Shown piece after piece: positions 60,574 to 64,000 of a DNA stretch of 64,000 bases. Where the stretch lies: assembly GCF_006716065.1 (NCBI RefSeq), contig NZ_VFOL01000001.1, positions 2,480,001-2,544,000 of the forward strand, read 5' to 3'. The notes below the pieces were generated by a model. That model had not been told where the DNA came from and ran no database searches. It saw only the letters and a program-made list of their open reading frames with translations. The position numbers were made by a program, and so were the translations under genes. This stretch comes from Salinispora arenicola (lineage in GTDB: Bacteria; Actinomycetota; Actinomycetes; Mycobacteriales; Micromonosporaceae). Numbering within the stretch: the stretch's first letter is position 1; each line of letters starts with the position of its first letter.

Positions 60574-61913
60574 GCGGCGCGACGACGACCGCGCCGCGCG
60601 TTCTGCCGCCGCTCGGTCCCACCCGGAAGCTGAAGCTGCCGAGGCAGGCCGAGCGTACGCTCGGCAACGGCCTCACCGTGATCGCGGTCCGTCGGCCGGC
60701 GGTGCCCCTGGTCGAGCTGCGGCTCGGGATACCGTTCGGGCGGGTGCACCCGGCCCGGTCCGCGATGCTCGCACAGACCCTGCTCTCCGGCACGACGACG
60801 ATGACCGGGGTGCAGATCGCCGCCGAGTTGCAGAAGGTCGGCGGTGGGCTGTCCGCCGGGATCGACCCGGACCGGCTGATGCTCGCCGGCTTGGGGTTGG
60901 CGACGGGCCTGGACCGGATGCTGGAGATCCTGGCTGACGTGCTGACCGCGGCGGCCTATCCGGCTGGCGAGGTCGCCACCGAGCGGGATCGGTTGGTCGA
61001 CCGGATCCAGCTGGCCCAGAGCCAGCCCGCGCACCTGGCCCGCACCGCCCTGCTCAAGCGGATCTACGGCCGGCACCCGTACGCGGTGGAGCGGCCGAAT
61101 CCGGGTCAGGTCCGCGTGGTGCGCCCGAGCGTGCTGCGGAACCTGCACGACCAGCGGATGCATCCGACGGGTGCCGTGCTGGTGCTGGTCGGGGATGTCC
61201 AGCCGGACCGGGCGTTGGACGCGGCCGAGCAGGCACTCGGTGGGTGGAACGGCGCTGGACACGTCGCCGAGTTGCCGCCCACGCCGCCGTTGGAACCGGG
61301 GCCGGTGCTACTCGTCGACCGCCCCGGATCGGTGCAGTCCTCGCTGCGGCTGGCGCTGCCGGCGGTGCCGCGTACCGACCCCGACCATGCCGCCCTGCAA
61401 CTCGCGAACCTGATCTTTGGAGGGTACTTTTCGTCCCGGTGGGTGGAGAACATTCGCGAGGACAAGGGCTACACATACGGACCGCACTCGTTGGTCGAGC
61501 ACTCGGTTGCCGGGTCGGTGTTGTCCGTCGCCGCCGAGGTGGCCACCGAGGTGACCGGGGCGGCGTTGCTGGAGACCCAATACGAGTTGGGCCGGCTGGC
61601 CTGCGTCGCGCCCGACGAGGAGGAGTTGGAGCAGGCCCGCCAGTACGCCCTCGGCACCCTCCAACTCGGTATCTCCACCCAGGCGGGGCTGGCAGCGCTG
61701 ACCAGCGCGTACGCGGGCAGCGGCCTGCGTCTGGACTTTCTGGCCGAACATGCGTCCCGGCTGGCGGCGGCGACGGTGGCAGACGTCGCCGACGCGGCGG
61801 CCCGATACCTCGCCCCGGCCCGGGCGGTCACGGTCGTGTTGGGGGATGCCGAGCGGGTCGCCCCCCAGCTGGCGCCCCTCGCCGAGGTTGTCACCGAACC
61901 GGCAGAACCGTGA
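60570..61913 (+). CDS. M16 family protein, non-catalytic partner
   Basis: 447 residues, homologous to the upstream peptidase but without HxxEH: at that position it reads AMLAQTLLSGTTT. It keeps the R/Y pair (SSRWVENIREDKGYTYGPH) needed to hold substrate in the active chamber of heterodimeric M16B enzymes. The GTG start at 60570 overlaps the previous stop. It probably forms a heterodimer with the product of 59260. Its stop overlaps the nudC start. Confidence 0.92.
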   Translation: MSGATTTAPRVLPPLGPTRKLKLPRQAERTLGNGLTVIAVRRPAVPLVELRLGIPFGRVHPARSAMLAQTLLSGTTTMTGVQIAAELQKVGGGLSAGIDPDRLMLAGLGLATGLDRMLEILADVLTAAAYPAGEVATERDRLVDRIQLAQSQPAHLARTALLKRIYGRHPYAVERPNPGQVRVVRPSVLRNLHDQRMHPTGAVLVLVGDVQPDRALDAAEQALGGWNGAGHVAELPPTPPLEPGPVLLVDRPGSVQSSLRLALPAVPRTDPDHAALQLANLIFGGYFSSRWVENIREDKGYTYGPHSLVEHSVAGSVLSVAAEVATEVTGAALLETQYELGRLACVAPDEEELEQARQYALGTLQLGISTQAGLAALTSAYAGSGLRLDFLAEHASRLAAATVADVADAAARYLAPARAVTVVLGDAERVAPQLAPLAEVVTEPAEP

Positions 61914-62866
61914 CGGACGGCGGATCGGGCCCGCCGTTGGCCCGTTCCACCCTGGACCGGGCGGCGCACCGGCGTGCCGATACCGACTGGCTGGGTCTGG
62001 CCTGGGAACGGTGCAGGGTGCTCGTGCTGGACAGCGGCAACGGGGGGCGGGCGTTGGTGTCCGTCGAACCGGAGCCATCGGAGCCACCGCTGCTGGTGCT
62101 GGTCGGCCCGGAGGACGTACCGGACACGGCGGCTGCGCGAGCGATGTTCCTCGGCGTCGAGTCAGATGGCGTGCCGGTGTTCGTGGTGGATGCGCCACTG
62201 CCGGTGCTGTCCGATACCCGCGCGGTGCACCTGTTGGAGGTCGGCCATCTGCTCGCCGACCGGGACGCGGGTCTGTTCACCACGGGTCTGGCCCTGCTCA
62301 ACTGGCACCGTGGGCACCCGTACTCTCCGCGTACCGGGCAGGCGACCGCGATAGACGAGGCCGGTTGGTCCCGGGTCGCGCCAGCAGGGGAGCGGATGTG
62401 GCCGCGGACCGACCCGGCGATGATCGTTCTGGTGCACGATGGTGGGCCCGGGCGTGCTGGGCGCTGTCTGCTGGGTAACAACGCCTCCTGGCCACGCGTA
62501 CCGGGTGAGCTGCGCTTCTCCTGCCTCGCCGGCTATGTGGAGCCGGGGGAGTCGGCCGAGGCAGCGGTGGTGCGTGAGGTGCGCGAGGAGGTCGACGTAC
62601 CGGTCACGAACGTCACGTACGTGGGTAGCCAGGCATGGCCGTTCCCGAGTTTGTTGATGTTGGGATTTCAGGCACTGGCCGATTCGCGGTCTCCGGTGCG
62701 GGTCGACCCGGCGGAGATCGCATCAGCCCGTTGGTTCACCCGGGCCGAGATCGGGGCGGCGCTGGCCGGGCGGATTGTTGATGTGGATGGTGAGCGGCTG
62801 GTCCTGCCACCACCGTCGTCGATCGCGTCCTTCCTGCTGCGTCACTGGCTCGACGGCCATTGCTGA
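61910..62866 (+). CDS. nudC: NudC-like NAD(H)-pyrophosphatase (zinc ribbon lost)
   Basis: 318 residues from GTG 61910, overlapping the M16 stop (GTGA). The Nudix box reads GYVEPGESAEAAVVREVREE. The NudC-specific array SQPWPFPxS is here SQAWPFPSL, so the signature is altered at its Pro. The four-Cys zinc ribbon usual before the Nudix domain is absent: that stretch reads LLNWHRGHPYSPRTGQATAI and contains no Cys. The homologue near adnAB in mycobacteria hydrolyses NADH and can decap NAD-RNA. Activity here is likely but should not be taken as proven. Confidence 0.85.
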   Translation: MTDGGSGPPLARSTLDRAAHRRADTDWLGLAWERCRVLVLDSGNGGRALVSVEPEPSEPPLLVLVGPEDVPDTAAARAMFLGVESDGVPVFVVDAPLPVLSDTRAVHLLEVGHLLADRDAGLFTTGLALLNWHRGHPYSPRTGQATAIDEAGWSRVAPAGERMWPRTDPAMIVLVHDGGPGRAGRCLLGNNASWPRVPGELRFSCLAGYVEPGESAEAAVVREVREEVDVPVTNVTYVGSQAWPFPSLLMLGFQALADSRSPVRVDPAEIASARWFTRAEIGAALAGRIVDVDGERLVLPPPSSIASFLLRHWLDGHC

Positions 62867-63059
62867 CCTGGGGGCGCCTCAGGTTACGCGGAGTTCGCGT
62901 TGGGTCCCTGCCGCGGGCCGATCCTCGTCGGTGAACGGTGGTCCCGGCCCGCGACCGCCGTTGCCGCGACGGCCGCGGGCCGGGGACAGTGCCGCCGGGA
63001 ACGGCTGGAGCGAGGAGCCCGGCGGGGAAGCCGCGCCGGTCCCGACGGACGGAAGCCGC

Positions 63060-63335
63060 TCAGCCGCCCCGGTCGTCCGGCCAGCTGGGCCAGACGGACC
63101 GGGGTTCGTTGAGCGGAAGTACCTTGACCCGTTGCCGGCCCGCGCGGACGGCGCCGACTGCGGCGAGGGCACGGGCCAGCACGAGTGCCGCCTCTCGATC
63201 GTCGGCGTGGACGACCTGCCGGCGTGGTTCGGGCGCGACGGTTTCGTCGCGCAGTCGGCCTCCGTCGGCCCAGGCGGCGGCGAGGTCCACGTCGGCCGCT
63301 GCGCGGACGTCGGTGCGAACGATCAGGAACCGCAT
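63060..63335 (-). CDS. Hypothetical protein
   Basis: 91 residues from ATG 63335 (MRFLIVRTDVRAAADVDLAA), with GGAG about 9 nt upstream. A mixed alpha/beta protein, with AADVDLAAAWADGGRL and ALVLARALAAVGAVRAG; no known domain was recognised. It is convergent with nudC after a 190-bp gap and has no obvious partner. Confidence 0.6.
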   Translation of the reverse strand: MRFLIVRTDVRAAADVDLAAAWADGGRLRDETVAPEPRRQVVHADDREAALVLARALAAVGAVRAGRQRVKVLPLNEPRSVWPSWPDDRGG

Positions 63336-63521
63336 CTCGGTCTCCGGATGTGTGCCGCGACGCTCGGGAACGGAGTGGAAGTTCCACGTCACTTGCGGCC
63401 ATGTTACGCCGGGTAGCCGACCTCACAACCGAAATGCCGTTATGGCCCGGCATGCTCGTCCGATTGGATGAGGGGTCGGTACCGGAGCTGATCACCGCCG
63501 GAGACGTCGCCCCGGACACAC

Positions 63522-63556
63522 GTCGGGGCCGCCGGTGTGGCACCGGCGGCCCCGAC
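63522..63556 (-). terminator. Terminator hairpin after the DUF397 gene
   Basis: A perfect 16-bp stem (63522-63537 with 63541-63556) closes a 3-nt loop, 10 bp after the DUF397 stop on the minus strand. Confidence 0.75.
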
Positions 63557-63566
63557 CTGCTGCGGG

Positions 63567-63794
63567 TCAGGTTCGGTCGAGCTGCCCCTCCTTGGCCGCA
63601 GCCAGGAAGTTCCGCCACTCGCTCCGGTCGAACAGCAGTACCGGACCGCCGCGGTCCTTGCTGTCCCGAAGAGCCACTGTGGCCGGCAACGGCGCCACCT
63701 CGACGCAGTTGGAGGTCTGGCTGCGGGTGCTCTTTCGCCACGTTGTCCGGGCCAGGTCGGCGATGACGGTCGGCGTGTCGTTGATCTCGTTCAT
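63567..63794 (-). CDS. DUF397 domain protein
   Basis: 75 residues. The family pattern is visible: WRKSTRSQTSNCVEVA near residues 19-34, VALRDSKDRGGPVLLFDRSE and WRNFLAAAKEGQL. DUF397 proteins usually sit beside an XRE-family regulator and may act as its partner, for example in development or antibiotic control in Streptomyces. In this window the upstream gene is cut by the edge and does not look like such a regulator. Confidence 0.88.
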   Translation of the reverse strand: MNEINDTPTVIADLARTTWRKSTRSQTSNCVEVAPLPATVALRDSKDRGGPVLLFDRSEWRNFLAAAKEGQLDRT

Positions 63795-63856
63795 GGTTTC
63801 ACTCCTGTATGAACCGGCCGATGGACGAGTAGTGCCCGCACGGACCGACCGGTGGG

Positions 63857-64000
63857 TCAGTGTTCCGTCAACCGCCCGGGGCGCCGGCGGCGCTGGGCCG
63901 GCGGTATCGCCGCCCCGAACGCCACTGTCGACGTGGGTGCCGCGTCGATTGGCCGTCCCGTGGCCTGGATCAGCCAGGAGAGGGTGTCCGATGCGGAGAG
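63857..64000 (-). CDS. Partial gene, C-terminal end only
   Basis: The last 47 codons and TGA of a leftward gene that continues past the window. The sequence is ASDTLSWLIQATGRPIDAAP and then a basic tail (PPAQRRRRPGRLTEH). Third codon positions are mostly G/C and there is no stop in frame. No family can be assigned from this fragment. Confidence 0.45.
   Translation of the reverse strand, partial: LSASDTLSWLIQATGRPIDAAPTSTVAFGAAIPPAQRRRRPGRLTEH

Noticed and set aside
62867-63059. A minus-strand gene spanning 62884-63741
   Set aside because: The Arg/Pro-rich composition and overlap with two better candidates suggest a chance frame.
1-64000. tRNA, rRNA or riboswitch
   Set aside because: I read the intergenic regions and found no cloverleaf or known aptamer core. 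A covariance-model scan would be decisive.

Overview
The window looks like chromosome from a high-GC actinobacterium, most likely a Micromonosporaceae member (Micromonospora or Salinispora type). Codon third positions are strongly G/C, GTG starts are common, and several genes have the leaderless layout (TANNNT box 6-8 nt before the start). Lineage-typical genes include mycothiol deacetylase mshB, an AdnAB helicase-nuclease pair, an Sdh1-type succinate dehydrogenase, an FdxA ferredoxin and an XRE/DUF397-type small gene. Genus assignment is inference; no rRNA or tRNA gene was recognised.

Layout. 1-2875: minus-strand peptide ABC importer (two permeases, one cut by the window edge, and a lipoprotein binding protein). 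3312-6617: folD, mdh and icd. 6933-9163: an APS kinase fused to a decayed sulfurylase-like domain, and a DM13-domain anchored protein. 9289-12740: a four-gene ABC-2 operon (ATPase-permease-ATPase-permease). 12858-16579: a heterodimeric ABC exporter. 16616-18573: an alkylation-repair pair (Ogt and an Ada/AlkA fusion). 18712-21195: a hypothetical gene, an S51 peptidase, a 7-bp tandem array and ychF.

21216-27750 is the accessory part: an integrase C-terminal remnant, a frameshifted gene, a GNAT, an XRE regulator followed by two translationally coupled small Cys-containing ORFs, endonuclease V, an XRE/map divergent pair, a PH-domain protein and a degenerate pterin-dehydratase-like gene. 27929-43319 is mostly housekeeping: a Nudix hydrolase, sdhCAB, tldD/pmbA, an S9 peptidase, mshB with two small membrane proteins, a GNAT, fdxA-dapC and tyrA.

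43372-64000: a SIMPL protein, a P-loop kinase, a large secreted subtilase, the divergent dapD/dapE pair on a palindromic promoter, two tandem LOG-family proteins, adnA-adnB, a small membrane protein, paired M16 peptidases, a NudC homologue, a hypothetical protein, a DUF397 protein and a partial gene. dapC, dapD and dapE together cover three steps of the succinylase lysine/diaminopimelate pathway. adnA, adnB and nudC recall the arrangement known in mycobacteria. I saw no CRISPR array, intact prophage or secondary-metabolite cluster. The most unusual signals are regulatory (heptamer array in the ychF promoter, shared palindromic dap promoter, CTG start of dapC) and proteins that kept a fold but lost signature residues (CysC fusion, NudC, pterin dehydratase, second M16).
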